From Bacteriovoracaceae bacterium UBA6153 (GTDB lineage Bacteria; Bdellovibrionota; Bacteriovoracia; Bacteriovoracales; Bacteriovoracaceae), in assembly GCA_002428265.1 (NCBI GenBank), contig DIUR01000030.1:186001-250000 (forward strand): a stretch of DNA of 64,000 bases. The letters run 5' to 3'. Shown one piece after another: positions 52,492 to 61,247 of the stretch; positions within the stretch are counted from its first letter, which is position 1; each line of letters begins with the position of its first letter. The notes below the pieces were generated by a model. It searched no databases. It was given only the letters and a program-made list of their open reading frames with translations, and had not been told where the DNA came from. Position numbers and translations under genes: made by a program.

Positions 52492-54215
52492 CGGTCTAGC
52501 TCCCCTGCAATAATGTTCATTGATCCAAGCTGAGAAACGGCATCAGCTATCATTTTGTTTTGCACTAGTTCACTGAATGACTGATAAACAGCAAAACAAG
52601 GTGGACGTACTTTTACGCGGAATGGATTTGGTCCTCCGTCAGAAATGACGTAGAAACCTAACTCTCCGTTAGCTGCTTCTGTGCTTGAGTAAATTTCACC
52701 GACTGGTGGACGAACACCTTTCATGATCAACATGAAGTGGTTCATCAGACCTTCGATGTTTGTGTAAACTTCTCTTTTTGGTGGAATACAAACTCTCTTA
52801 TCAAGAGATTGAACCGGACCACTTGGAAGGTTAGCTAAAACTTGGTTAACGATTTTTAGAGACTGTCTCATCTCTTCCATACGAACCAGGTATCTGTCGT
52901 AAGGATTTCCTTCGTGACCAACAGGTACTTCGAAATCTACATCTTTATAGAAGTAGTATGGGTTAGCTTTTCTAATATCGTAGTTAACACCAGCAGCACG
53001 TAAACATGGCCCTGTGTATCCCCAAGCGATAGCATCAGCTGCACTGATAGGAGTTACTTTTGTACGAGCAAGATAAATCGGGTTCTTTGTAAGAAGACGA
53101 TCTACTTCTTCGATATTTTTTTGAATAATTTTTACGACTTCAAGACAGTCTGTAACCCATCCAACTGGAAGCTCTTGAGCTTGTCCACCGATACGAGTTA
53201 GTGAAACTGTAAGACGAGCACCACAAAGTTTCTCGAATAGTTCGTACACTCTTTCTCTTTGTTCGAAACAAAACCAGAAAGACGTTAGAGCACCTAAGTC
53301 TACCGCTCCAGCTCCGATACAAACAAGGTGATCGATTACGCGAGAAAGTTCAGCTAGAACCATTCTCATCGCTTTAGCACGATCTGGAATTTCAATTCCC
53401 ATCATGTCTTCGATCGCCTTACACCATCCAATGTTGTTCATTGGCGATGAACAGTAGTTAAGTCTGTCAGTATAAGGAACAACCTGGTTGTACAGGTGGT
53501 TTTCACACATTTTTTCGAAACATCTATGAAGATATCCGATTTCAAGGTTTGATCTCTTGATCACCTCACCTTCAATCTCGGCCATAATTCTTAGAGTTCC
53601 GTGAGTCGCAGGGTGAGAAGGCCCAATGTTGATCCACTCACGCTTTAATGATTCTTCATGAGTGATCGTTGGATCTGCATCAAAGTGAATGTCCATTGAT
53701 TCAGAAAGCGGTTGATTGTGGGTAGCATCGTAGTCTTTTCTAAGAGGGTGACCCATAAACTCGTGGTGAGTTAATAGACGCTCTTTTTTTCTTCCTTCGT
53801 AATTGATTCCGATCATGTCCCAAGCTTCGCGCTCGAACCAGTCAGCACCTTTCCATACTGACATAATAGATGGAACAGTTTCACCGCCATCTGTATCAAC
53901 AGGAACACGAACGCGCACGCGCTCATTATTTTCCATGTTAAGAATATGGTAAACAGATTCAAATCTCTTACCGTGTGCCCATTCAGTTTTTGGTCTTCCA
54001 GTATTGTCGACACCACAAACATCTAACAGCATATTGAATCCAAGTTCATCTCTGAACGTCATCATCATTTTTACTAATGTTTTAGGAGTCGCAAATAGAA
54101 CGTGATTGCCAAAAGCGAATGAATAATCTTTATCGCCGAATTTTGAAGTCAGTACACTCGAGTAAGCCTCAGTCCCTGCTGCTATGATCGCTGTATCTGT
54201 AGTCGTTTCCGTCAT
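52488..54215 (-). CDS. nuoCD: NADH-quinone oxidoreductase subunits C and D, fused
   Basis: A 575-residue fusion of the 30-kDa (NuoC) and 49-kDa (NuoD) subunits, which form the quinone-binding part of the connecting arm. Residues 1-180 are NuoC-like (FNMLLDVCGVDN, DWFEREAWDMIGINYEGRK, HPLRKDYD). From about 195 the D part follows: NIGPSHPATHGTLRIMAEIE, IGYLHRCFEKMCENH, and RAKAMRMVLAELSRVIDHL. Fusion of C and D is known from E. coli and several other bacteria. NuoB lies 22 nt upstream. Confidence 0.96.
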   Translation of the reverse strand: MTETTTDTAIIAAGTEAYSSVLTSKFGDKDYSFAFGNHVLFATPKTLVKMMMTFRDELGFNMLLDVCGVDNTGRPKTEWAHGKRFESVYHILNMENNERVRVRVPVDTDGGETVPSIMSVWKGADWFEREAWDMIGINYEGRKKERLLTHHEFMGHPLRKDYDATHNQPLSESMDIHFDADPTITHEESLKREWINIGPSHPATHGTLRIMAEIEGEVIKRSNLEIGYLHRCFEKMCENHLYNQVVPYTDRLNYCSSPMNNIGWCKAIEDMMGIEIPDRAKAMRMVLAELSRVIDHLVCIGAGAVDLGALTSFWFCFEQRERVYELFEKLCGARLTVSLTRIGGQAQELPVGWVTDCLEVVKIIQKNIEEVDRLLTKNPIYLARTKVTPISAADAIAWGYTGPCLRAAGVNYDIRKANPYYFYKDVDFEVPVGHEGNPYDRYLVRMEEMRQSLKIVNQVLANLPSGPVQSLDKRVCIPPKREVYTNIEGLMNHFMLIMKGVRPPVGEIYSSTEAANGELGFYVISDGGPNPFRVKVRPPCFAVYQSFSELVQNKMIADAVSQLGSMNIIAGELDR

Positions 54216-54237
54216 AAGGTATTGCCTTTTATGTTAA

Positions 54238-54804
54238 TTACAAGCCTAGTGCTTTTTCTTGTTTTCTCGTTCTGTCTGCACTTGCAGATACACCATTTCT
54301 AATACGCTCTTGAATCTGCATCATCCCTTGGATAACTGCTTCAGGAGTTGGAGGACAACCTGGGATATAAACGTCTACAGGAATGTCACGAGAGACACCT
54401 TGAACAACGTGATACGCTCTATAGAATCCACCAGAAGATGCACACGCGCCCATAGCAATAACCCATTTCGGTTCTGCCATTTGCTCATAAATTCTTCTTA
54501 GAACTGGAGCTTGTTTTTCTGTGATTGTTCCAGCGATGATCATTAAATCAGATTGGCGTGGAGAGAAGCGAACTACCTCTGCACCAAAACGTGATGAATC
54601 GTATTTAGGACCAACAACGGCCATGAACTCAATTGCACAACATGCAGTTCCGAATGGGAACGGCCACATTGAGTTCGCTTGTCCCCAACGCTTGGCCCAT
54701 TCTAAAAATGTTCCTGCTTTTGTTGTGACGATCAAGCGATCGAGTGCGAAGTCTTCTTCGCTCTTAGAGTTAAGTGGACTCACGAGTCTTTTATTAGTCG
54801 ACAT
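54238..54804 (-). CDS. nuoB: NADH-quinone oxidoreductase subunit B
   Basis: Carries the N2 [4Fe-4S] cluster that reduces quinone. Cluster cysteines occur in FGTACCAIEFM (two adjacent Cys), GACASSGGFY and PGCPPTPEAV, typical of NuoB; SPRQSDLMIIAGTITEKQAP is also conserved. The protein is 188 residues. It is the first gene of the operon here: the usual nuoA is missing upstream, and a 115-bp region with AGGAG before the ATG could hold the promoter. Confidence 0.97.
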   Translation of the reverse strand: MSTNKRLVSPLNSKSEEDFALDRLIVTTKAGTFLEWAKRWGQANSMWPFPFGTACCAIEFMAVVGPKYDSSRFGAEVVRFSPRQSDLMIIAGTITEKQAPVLRRIYEQMAEPKWVIAMGACASSGGFYRAYHVVQGVSRDIPVDVYIPGCPPTPEAVIQGMMQIQERIRNGVSASADRTRKQEKALGL

Positions 54805-54919
54805 TGCGTCTCCTATTGAAATTAATAAATGTCGGGTTACGAGGTCTTATTTTAAGAAGATAAGCCAGAAATGTAAATCAATTACTTACATTCAATAGTG
54901 GAGAATTTTTGGGTGATTT

Positions 54920-56374
54920 TTATCTTACAACACGGTCGTCATTTTCATAAAAATATTCCCATACAACGTCCTGCGGAAAAACATCAAATACCGTTTGCTG
55001 CGGAGTCTTCGAAGCATATTTACAAGAATAATTATGAGGCTTGTCATAAAGCCAGCTATAGATTTTTTGGTGGCTTCCGCCTCTGACATTGTCGTATTCA
55101 ACAAATTTAAATTGGGCGCTTGTTTGATTCTTCATTAAACTCATTCCATTGATAGCTTGATCAAAAGCGAGCTCAAAATTCTTAGCGCGGCATCGGTTGA
55201 GTTCTTTGTTTTGGTCAACGAAAAATTTAGTTTCATCAACTTTGGGATTATAGGCCCAAACGTTATCGGCACAGCTATAGTAGAAGCGATTTTTTTCTAA
55301 TAATACGAAGGCCTGAATGTAGGCAAAAAACCACATTCTCCTATGATCTTCGAGAATATTTCCAGGTCTCACAAGCTTTTGGCATTGATAAAATTCGTTT
55401 GAACTTTTTGCGTAAAATTCTTTGAAATACTTTAAAAACGCATCCCCTTTTCCAGACTTTAATGTGCGAATTTTTTCTGATTCATCCCACATCGAATCAT
55501 AAAGTTTCATACACCCAACTCTCCATTCATTAAGTTTTACAAACTCTGGAGTCGTTATTTTTTTTGCATTTTTATTGAAATATTCTATTGAATCAGCGAG
55601 TCCTAATTCACGAGAGATTCTATAGGCCGGATAAAACTTAGAGCCTAATTGATGATACCCGTACATGTTGGTCAGGATGCCTTTTGCATAGCTCCAATCA
55701 ACTCTCTTTCTCAACGCAGTAAGGCCATCAAGACGATTATAGTCTGGATCTTTTAAACTCACTCCAACCAAGATCTGCGAGGCTTTCCATTTATCTTGAA
55801 GGTCGCATGGGAAGTCCTGACAAGACTCAACGATGACTGATCCAACAATTCTTGTTTCATCAAAGTATTCTGGTTTTTCTTTAAAAGCTTCAACCTTCTC
55901 TTTATCAGAAAATACGATCACTCGTTGTGGATTCTGATTTTGATCATACACACGAGGAATTATCCCCTGTGTGAAATTTGGCTGCATCAGATCGCCTCGA
56001 TAATTATCCCAGATATCATCTTGAGCACAAAACATGCGCTCTCTATAAAGTTTCCCCGAATACAAATCGATGTTGTATTGATAGTTAGAATCTTTCGCTG
56101 TCGTGACAACAAAACGCACTCCAAAATTTCCTGGAGGTGCATCTTTTAAATTAGAAAGAAGTGGATCAACATCAAAAAAAGGATTCGTTACAATCGAGTC
56201 ATCCATTTCTCTGTGCGAGAATCTCAGTGGTAACTTGTTCCACTGGCCGATGATTCGTTTATCGTCTTTTTTAGGAGCTTCAACCGGCGTTTGCGCACAT
56301 CCATAAAGACCGGCCATACAAAAAGTTGTAAAGAGAATTGAAATGGTCTTGTTTTGTAATTGACAGATGCTCAT
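54920..56374 (-). CDS. Large lipoprotein of unknown function
   Basis: A predicted lipoprotein of 484 residues with a signal peptide ending LYGC (near residue 26). The mature protein has many aromatic residues and several Cys (MFCAQDD, ESCQDFPCDL, VGCMKLYD, YSCADNVW), and no known domain. It looks like a secreted soluble domain with possible disulfides. It lies between tRNA-Leu and nuoB, all apparently in the ancestral chromosome next to the integration site. Read-through into the nuo operon is possible. Confidence 0.7.
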   Translation of the reverse strand: MSICQLQNKTISILFTTFCMAGLYGCAQTPVEAPKKDDKRIIGQWNKLPLRFSHREMDDSIVTNPFFDVDPLLSNLKDAPPGNFGVRFVVTTAKDSNYQYNIDLYSGKLYRERMFCAQDDIWDNYRGDLMQPNFTQGIIPRVYDQNQNPQRVIVFSDKEKVEAFKEKPEYFDETRIVGSVIVESCQDFPCDLQDKWKASQILVGVSLKDPDYNRLDGLTALRKRVDWSYAKGILTNMYGYHQLGSKFYPAYRISRELGLADSIEYFNKNAKKITTPEFVKLNEWRVGCMKLYDSMWDESEKIRTLKSGKGDAFLKYFKEFYAKSSNEFYQCQKLVRPGNILEDHRRMWFFAYIQAFVLLEKNRFYYSCADNVWAYNPKVDETKFFVDQNKELNRCRAKNFELAFDQAINGMSLMKNQTSAQFKFVEYDNVRGGSHQKIYSWLYDKPHNYSCKYASKTPQQTVFDVFPQDVVWEYFYENDDRVVR

Positions 56375-56429
56375 AAATTCCCCAAAATCACAGTTCGCCG
56401 AATTCGTTTTTAAATACTATCTCAAATGT

Positions 56430-56518
56430 GCCTGGGTGGTGGAATCGGTAGACACAGCAGATTTAAAATCTGCCGACCTTTACCGGTCGTACGAGTTCAA
56501 GTCTCGTCTCGGGCACCA
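56430..56518 (+). tRNA. tRNA-Leu (anticodon UAA)
   Basis: A complete type II tRNA. The acceptor stem GCCTGGG pairs with CTCGGGC near the 3' end, followed by A and encoded CCA (56516-56518). The anticodon stem GCAGA/TCTGC encloses loop TTTAAAA with anticodon TAA. A long variable arm (GACC...GGTC) identifies a leucine tRNA, and the T arm has GTTCAAGTC. It is the attachment site for the adjacent integrase, whose stop lies 7 bp beyond the CCA. Confidence 0.97.
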
Positions 56519-56524
56519 TTTTTT

Positions 56525-57727
56525 CTAACTCTCTATAATCCTTAGATTTTTTTCAGTACTTTCACCTCGCGGTTCTAATACGGTTCTAAAATCGTTATTA
56601 CTCTCTATCTGTAGATCATTTCCTCCACCCATGAATCGTAAAGATCCTTGAAGGTGGTTCGGCGATAAGTGAGCGTAGACCATAGTCATTTCTATTTTAG
56701 TATGACCTAAAAGCTTTTGCAGATCAAAGACATTTCCACCACTCATCATATAGTTTGAAGCGAACGTGTGCCTTAAATCATGAAACCTAATCTTGTTTTT
56801 AATATTAGCATCTGCTTGAGCAATTCCAAATTGTCGGTAGATATGTCCATAAGGAATAGGCCCACCTTTTGATCCTAAAAAAACAAATTCACAATCTGGG
56901 TCTCGCTCATCAAACAATTCCGTTAAAAGTGCTCTCACCATCGCGGTCATTGGTATGATTCGACTAAGCTTGTTCTTTGTTGAATCTTTAACTCCAGTTT
57001 TATCCCTAGTTCTTGTCACATGAATTAAGTTTCTTCTGAAGTCTACTCTATCCCAACATAGCCCACAAAGTTCTGCTAGCCTCAATCCAGTTTGTATTGC
57101 TACTGCTGAAATATGATAAATAAGCGATTCTTCTGTTGAGGGAGCTGTTAGATATTTTGTAATTTCATTCTGCACCCAAAACTTATGAAGTTTTAAATCC
57201 GGACGCGGAAGTTTTACATTCATTAAGGGATTCACGGGAATTAATCTTTCTTTATAAGCTTTAATTAAAATGGCCCTAAGCACTTGCCAAATATTTTGTA
57301 TCCCACGCGCCTTATGCGTTTCTTTCAACTTCTGAATAAGCATCAAACCATCCTCTTCAGTTATGTCTCTTAAAAGAGTTTCACCAAAACGAGGTATTAG
57401 ATGCGCCCTTAGAACACTTTCATATCCTTCAAAGGTTCTATGAACACAGCTTGTTTTCACATATGTATTCATCCAATGATTAGCATAGTCTTTAAAAAGA
57501 ATATGTTGAACTTCAACATAATGTTCACCTTGAGCAAGACGTGTAAGCCTAGTCGTTTCAATTCTATTTTTCCACGTTTTCGCATCAGAAATTTTTCTAA
57601 ACCAAGGCCCAGCTTTTCTTTTACTGCCGACGTAATAAGATTCACGGTACCTTACAGTACCATCATTAATTTTTTTCTTTTCCATTTTAAAACTCCCTGT
57701 TGGAAGTTCTAGATTCATTGTCACCAC
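56525..57727 (-). CDS. Tyrosine-recombinase integrase
   Basis: A 400-residue site-specific recombinase: N-terminal arm-binding region, SAM-like core-binding domain (YANHWMNTYVKTSCVHRTFE onward) and C-terminal catalytic domain. Catalytic residues are visible as Arg in QTGLRLAELCGL, Lys in STKNKLSRIIPM, His/Arg in FHDLRHTFAS, His in LLGHTKIEM and the nucleophile Tyr in VYAHLSP. Its 3' end lies 7 bp beyond tRNA-Leu, which identifies the tRNA as attachment site. The HTH gene upstream may regulate excision. The ATG at 57727 or a later one could be the start. Confidence 0.95.
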   Translation of the reverse strand: MVTMNLELPTGSFKMEKKKINDGTVRYRESYYVGSKRKAGPWFRKISDAKTWKNRIETTRLTRLAQGEHYVEVQHILFKDYANHWMNTYVKTSCVHRTFEGYESVLRAHLIPRFGETLLRDITEEDGLMLIQKLKETHKARGIQNIWQVLRAILIKAYKERLIPVNPLMNVKLPRPDLKLHKFWVQNEITKYLTAPSTEESLIYHISAVAIQTGLRLAELCGLCWDRVDFRRNLIHVTRTRDKTGVKDSTKNKLSRIIPMTAMVRALLTELFDERDPDCEFVFLGSKGGPIPYGHIYRQFGIAQADANIKNKIRFHDLRHTFASNYMMSGGNVFDLQKLLGHTKIEMTMVYAHLSPNHLQGSLRFMGGGNDLQIESNNDFRTVLEPRGESTEKNLRIIES

Positions 57728-57849
57728 AATATTCGAATTTTAAAGAGCCATAAGGGTTAGTGTAGCATTTTCCCAATGAAAACTCCATGAATTAAAATCT
57801 AATCATGCCCAACGTTTCTCTAGCTGAGCATGACTAAATTGACAGGTTG

Positions 57850-58059
57850 CTAATTGTATTTCTTGATCTCGATATTCAGTTGCACAGACACTAATTTGCC
57901 CTCTACCCACTTGACTAATTCTTCTTTTTTAAACCGAATAAGTGCCCCGATTTTGTAATGAGGAATTGATTTGTTGAAAATATCTTTTCTAAGCTTAGAG
58001 ACTTTTAAGTTTAAAAAACTTGCCGCTTCTTCAATCGTCATCAGTTGTATTTGATCCAT
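57850..58059 (-). CDS. Excisionase-like helix-turn-helix protein
   Basis: A 69-residue DNA-binding protein of the HTH_17/MerR-like excisionase type: LMTIEEAASFLNLKVSKLRK followed by KIGALIRFKKEELVKWVE, the usual winged-helix pattern. Its place between the integrase and the SSB gene fits a recombination-directionality factor or a regulator of the element. It overlaps no other gene, and a promoter for int may lie in the 122-bp gap downstream. Confidence 0.85.
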   Translation of the reverse strand: MDQIQLMTIEEAASFLNLKVSKLRKDIFNKSIPHYKIGALIRFKKEELVKWVEGKLVSVQLNIEIKKYN

Positions 58060-58073
58060 TTTCCTCCCGTTCG

Positions 58074-58379
58074 TTACAGTAAAGATTGCCCTACACTAAA
58101 GGCTCTAATCTCATAGACTTCTTTTTCAAGTCCATCATAGGTCGTGAATTTTCGTAATTGGTTACGGCCGTGCACAAAAACCCGATTGCCTTTCTTTAAA
58201 TGAACCTTGCATAATTCGGCCAGTTTTCCAAAGACGACAATTTTTTTCCAAATGGTTTCGTTTTGAACATTCTTTAACCCTACAGACATTTCACATACAG
58301 GCTCTCGCTTTTTGGTGTAAGCAAGGTAAGGATCAGCACCTAGATGTCCTGAGAAAATTTCAATCAAATCATTTTGCAT
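58074..58379 (-). CDS. ssb: Single-stranded DNA-binding protein (SSB), small
   Basis: An OB-fold protein of 101 residues. The matching stretches are FSGHLGADPYLAYTKKREPV, IWKKIVVFGKLAELCKVHLK and KGNRVFVHGRNQLRKFTTYDG. It lacks the acidic C-terminal tail used by chromosomal SSB to contact partner proteins, so it is likely a plasmid/ICE-type accessory SSB coating transferred or replicating DNA. Its first codons overlap the end of the charged protein gene by 11 bp. It is not the chromosomal housekeeping copy. Confidence 0.9.
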   Translation of the reverse strand: MQNDLIEIFSGHLGADPYLAYTKKREPVCEMSVGLKNVQNETIWKKIVVFGKLAELCKVHLKKGNRVFVHGRNQLRKFTTYDGLEKEVYEIRAFSVGQSLL

Positions 58380-58797
58380 TCTTATCCTCCTTTAAAATAT
58401 TCTTAACACTCACCAGATATTCACCGAGATCAAGATCAGTTTTATTTTTTTGATTATATTCAAAACACTGCTTCTTAACTTTTTCTAAACTACTAAGAAC
58501 ATTGTTTTGAATCAGCTCTATGTCTTTAGCTGTAAGCTTTGGTAATGCCGATAAAACTAAGTCTTTCAAAAATATCTGTCTCCCAAAGGTCTTATTATTT
58601 GCCTCTAATAATAACTTTGATATTAACTCCTTTGATTCCTGATCTTTTGTAACATCAATAAAAAACTTGTCCTGATCATTCTTATTTTCTTCCCTCTCTT
58701 CATTTTTTCCCTCCTCTCGCTTTTTATATTTTTTCTTTTCTTTGCTTTTTTTCTCCTCTCCTTCCTTCCCTCTCTCTCCCTCTCTACCTACTTCCAT
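58369..58797 (-). CDS. Highly charged, KE-rich hypothetical protein
   Basis: A protein of up to 142 residues. The first 45 residues are almost purely Lys, Glu, Gly and Arg (KEGEEKKSKEKKKYKKREEG), encoded by the polypurine strand. The remaining part, from about residue 45, looks like an ordinary helical domain (ISKLLLEANNKTFGRQIFLK, then PKLTAKDIELIQ). The real start may be downstream of the KE tract. The gene precedes ssb and could have a DNA-replication role. No family is recognised. Confidence 0.55.
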   Translation of the reverse strand: MEVGREGERGKEGEEKKSKEKKKYKKREEGKNEEREENKNDQDKFFIDVTKDQESKELISKLLLEANNKTFGRQIFLKDLVLSALPKLTAKDIELIQNNVLSSLEKVKKQCFEYNQKNKTDLDLGEYLVSVKNILKEDKNAK

Positions 58798-58840
58798 CTC
58801 CTTCCTCCTCTTTCTAATTTCTCTTACTCTTAACTTTCTT
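58690..58840. repeat. Polypyrimidine/polypurine tract
   Basis: Over about 150 bp the plus strand is nearly all C and T (for example TCCTTCCTTCCCTCTCTC), with few purines. It immediately borders the inverted repeat at 58841 and also encodes the KE-rich N-terminus on the other strand. Such tracts can unwind or form triplex DNA. Confidence 0.7.
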
Positions 58841-58965
58841 CAACTTATCCCCGTGCATTCTTTAACTTTCCTCACCGAATTGACCACCTCCTCTCTACTA
58901 ATGTTGGGAGGGGGTGGTCAATTCGGTGTCTTCGGTTTTGTTAATGAATGCACGGGGATAAGTTG
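58841..58965. repeat. 125-bp nested inverted repeat; candidate origin
   Basis: The outer arms, CAACTTATCCCCGTGCATTC (58841-58860) and its exact complement (58946-58965), enclose a second hairpin. Its inner core ACCGAATTGACCACC (58874-58888) is perfectly complementary to 58913-58927. With two G-U pairs the inner stem extends to 22 bp (58874-58895 with 58906-58927) around a 10-nt loop. No gene covers it. Next to SSB and coupling-protein genes, it is a good candidate for an origin of transfer or of replication of the element. Confidence 0.8.
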
Positions 58966-59037
58966 TCTCTCAAAAATCCAGAGTCACACTTAAACTCGTC
59001 AGATAACATGGCAAACATACTCCTAGGTAAAAATGAA

Positions 59038-59769
59038 TTATCCAATTAAGTCTCCTAGCTCTTTTGTTACATGATTATGAAAAACTTCTGACCTAGATAA
59101 GCTGACTACGTTTTTAAGAATCGACTGATTTAAAACAAAGACAATTTTCTGTGATAGCTCCTCTTTCAAATGATCAAATTGTGTATCCAACTGAAGTTCA
59201 TTTAATCTTTTTTTGTAAGATTCAAAAGATGCTCTATCTGCAAAAAAGTATAAAACATTGTCGTATTCATCAGCTTTTGCGTATTCCAAAAACTTATCAA
59301 AAACTCTTTTACGATCCTTTCTGAAAAGCTCAACTTCGACTGCAATGACTAATTCATTTGTACCTTTACCTGCGGTAACAATGGCATCTGGCTCAATAGC
59401 GTGGTGTCGCCAAGTTGATTTTGTCTTATACTCATGAGGTAATTTTCCCGAAGAGATCATGCTAAAAGTTAATAAGTTTGAAATAACCATTGAAACGGCT
59501 GCATCATGCTTAATGTTGTCTTCATTAAAGTTATCAATCCCTAGTCTTTGAAGAAGCTCACGAGAAGGATAAACAATCTTATTAATTCCTTTTTGAAGCT
59601 TTGATCTTAAAATTCCTCCCTCCTCTAATCTCAAAATTCTCTGTCTGAAGGCAGGCCCTTTATCCGACTCAGCAACAAGGGCCTTAAGATTTTCCGTTGT
59701 CATTGATCGCCACTTCGTAAGTGTGTCGATAATTTCAAAATTCTTTTGAAGCATAATTTCATTAATCAT
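59038..59769 (-). CDS. Replication-relaxation-like protein
   Basis: A 243-residue soluble protein. The N-terminal winged-helix part (IDTLTKWRSMTTENLKALVA, RQRILRLEEGGILRSK) and a central EPDAIVTAGKGTNELVIAVE section resemble Replic_Relax-family proteins of plasmids and conjugative elements, which have an HTH followed by a nuclease-like or restriction-like core with E-PDA and VEVE residues. Homology is inferred from pattern only. It lies between the nested inverted repeat and the coupling-protein gene (17 nt apart), fitting a role in DNA processing or as origin-binding factor. Confidence 0.6.
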   Translation of the reverse strand: MINEIMLQKNFEIIDTLTKWRSMTTENLKALVAESDKGPAFRQRILRLEEGGILRSKLQKGINKIVYPSRELLQRLGIDNFNEDNIKHDAAVSMVISNLLTFSMISSGKLPHEYKTKSTWRHHAIEPDAIVTAGKGTNELVIAVEVELFRKDRKRVFDKFLEYAKADEYDNVLYFFADRASFESYKKRLNELQLDTQFDHLKEELSQKIVFVLNQSILKNVVSLSRSEVFHNHVTKELGDLIG

Positions 59770-59786
59770 AGACCTCCTTTTAGTTT

Positions 59787-61247
59787 CTATTTTCTACCAA
59801 GACCTTTTTTAATAGGAGCTATCGGAGCACTTTTATCTACTTCTTTAACATCCTTAAACGCATTTGATCCTCTTACGTCTCGAACATTAATGAGCGAAAG
59901 CCATTTTGGATTATGCTCAAGCAAGATAGTTTGTCCGACATTAATGGATTTAATTATGTCTGGGTGACACAAATATTCGTAGCCTTCTCGAATTGTTCCT
60001 TTGCCTGACTCCGATCCTGATTCAGTAGCAAGCGTAGTTTTTTGCGCTAAGAATGTTCCACAAGCTGAGGCCAGCTTTTCAGCATTTTCAGTGTTGGTTT
60101 GTTTTTGAATGAACCAGTTTGAATAAGATTCAAAGAACTGCTTCATTAAAATTTCACTATCAGCGACCATTTCTATGTCTGAATAGGACTGAACCGCTGT
60201 ATAGACATTGATTCCACTTGAACGACACTTATTCACTAAATCCAGAAAGTCTGGATAAATAACCGAACCAGCTTCATCAATAAATAATCCAAGACTATTT
60301 TCTTTAATCTTATGGGAGTCTTCATAAGTCTTACCGATCCAATAAGAAAGATTCATGGCCTCACTTACAAATAATTTTCCAACCGTTTTAGCTAAGGTTG
60401 AGTAACCTTGAGTTGAGCATCCTATATAAATGCAGGCCTTTTCCTCCCATGCTTTTTTCATAGTTGCAGAAGGTTTTCCAAATTCATTAGCTTTTTTAAA
60501 AAGTTTTCCAAAGTCGGAATTTAGTAAAAGTTGAAACTGACTTATTAGGCCAGAGGTTTCTTCTTTGTTATGTTCTGTCTTAAGTTTCTTATAAACATCA
60601 TGAAGATCGAACTCCTCCCCCTTTGCAGTCAAACTGCTCAGTACATCATCTAATGCTTTTTGAGCTTCATTTAAATAATATTGATTAGGTCTTTTTCCCC
60701 AATCAAAGCTTCTCATAATCATTGAGACTCTTTGCGAGTTAGTCATGTCTGCTATTGGATTAAAAGAACCGGCCTCTTTATCAAATTCCGAAAAGATATA
60801 GTAATTTCGTCCGTAGTACCTACAAAGTTTTTTAAAGTTTCTAATCGCCTCTAAGCTTCCTTTCGGGTCTATAAAAATTAGGCCTTGCTTTCTTTGGATA
60901 CAATTTTCTTGGAGAACACTCAGTAAATTACTTTTTCCCCATCCACTTGATCCAACGATGAAAGTATTTTTACTTGGATCAAAATATTCTAGCGGATAAG
61001 GGCGATTCGTATTTATGGCCCACCCTAAATGGGCCTGATCTACAGTTTGTCTTTCACAATCAAGCATAGATAAAACAAGCTTCATTGAACTTTGATTAAT
61101 TGTAATTTGAGGCGTTCCAATGTTCTTTAATAGTTTTGGAAAAGACTCTACTGCTTTCGTAATTAAAACCTGAAACATTTCTACAAAACCTTCTATCAAG
61201 GGAGTAAAAAAATCCCCATGTGAGTTTGAATTTTTAGCACTACTCAT
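59787..61247 (-). CDS. Type IV coupling-protein-like ATPase (TraD/TraG/VirD4 family)
   Basis: A 486-residue motor ATPase that would deliver DNA to a conjugation channel. The Walker A motif is FIVGSSGWGKSNLLSVLQE (about residue 92), with LIFIDPKGS after it. The Walker B is LGLFIDEAGSVIYPDF and the late YTAVQSYSDIEMV fits the TraG family. No clear N-terminal transmembrane pair is visible, so it resembles soluble TraD-like variants. It overlaps the lipoprotein gene upstream by 8 bp. No other type IV secretion genes are in the window. Confidence 0.88.
   Translation of the reverse strand: MSSAKNSNSHGDFFTPLIEGFVEMFQVLITKAVESFPKLLKNIGTPQITINQSSMKLVLSMLDCERQTVDQAHLGWAINTNRPYPLEYFDPSKNTFIVGSSGWGKSNLLSVLQENCIQRKQGLIFIDPKGSLEAIRNFKKLCRYYGRNYYIFSEFDKEAGSFNPIADMTNSQRVSMIMRSFDWGKRPNQYYLNEAQKALDDVLSSLTAKGEEFDLHDVYKKLKTEHNKEETSGLISQFQLLLNSDFGKLFKKANEFGKPSATMKKAWEEKACIYIGCSTQGYSTLAKTVGKLFVSEAMNLSYWIGKTYEDSHKIKENSLGLFIDEAGSVIYPDFLDLVNKCRSSGINVYTAVQSYSDIEMVADSEILMKQFFESYSNWFIQKQTNTENAEKLASACGTFLAQKTTLATESGSESGKGTIREGYEYLCHPDIIKSINVGQTILLEHNPKWLSLINVRDVRGSNAFKDVKEVDKSAPIAPIKKGLGRK

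Noticed and set aside
58742..58993. 83-codon plus-strand frame across the nested inverted repeat
   Set aside because: Low-complexity Ser/Leu/Pro translation of the polypyrimidine tract and palindrome, with no family match.
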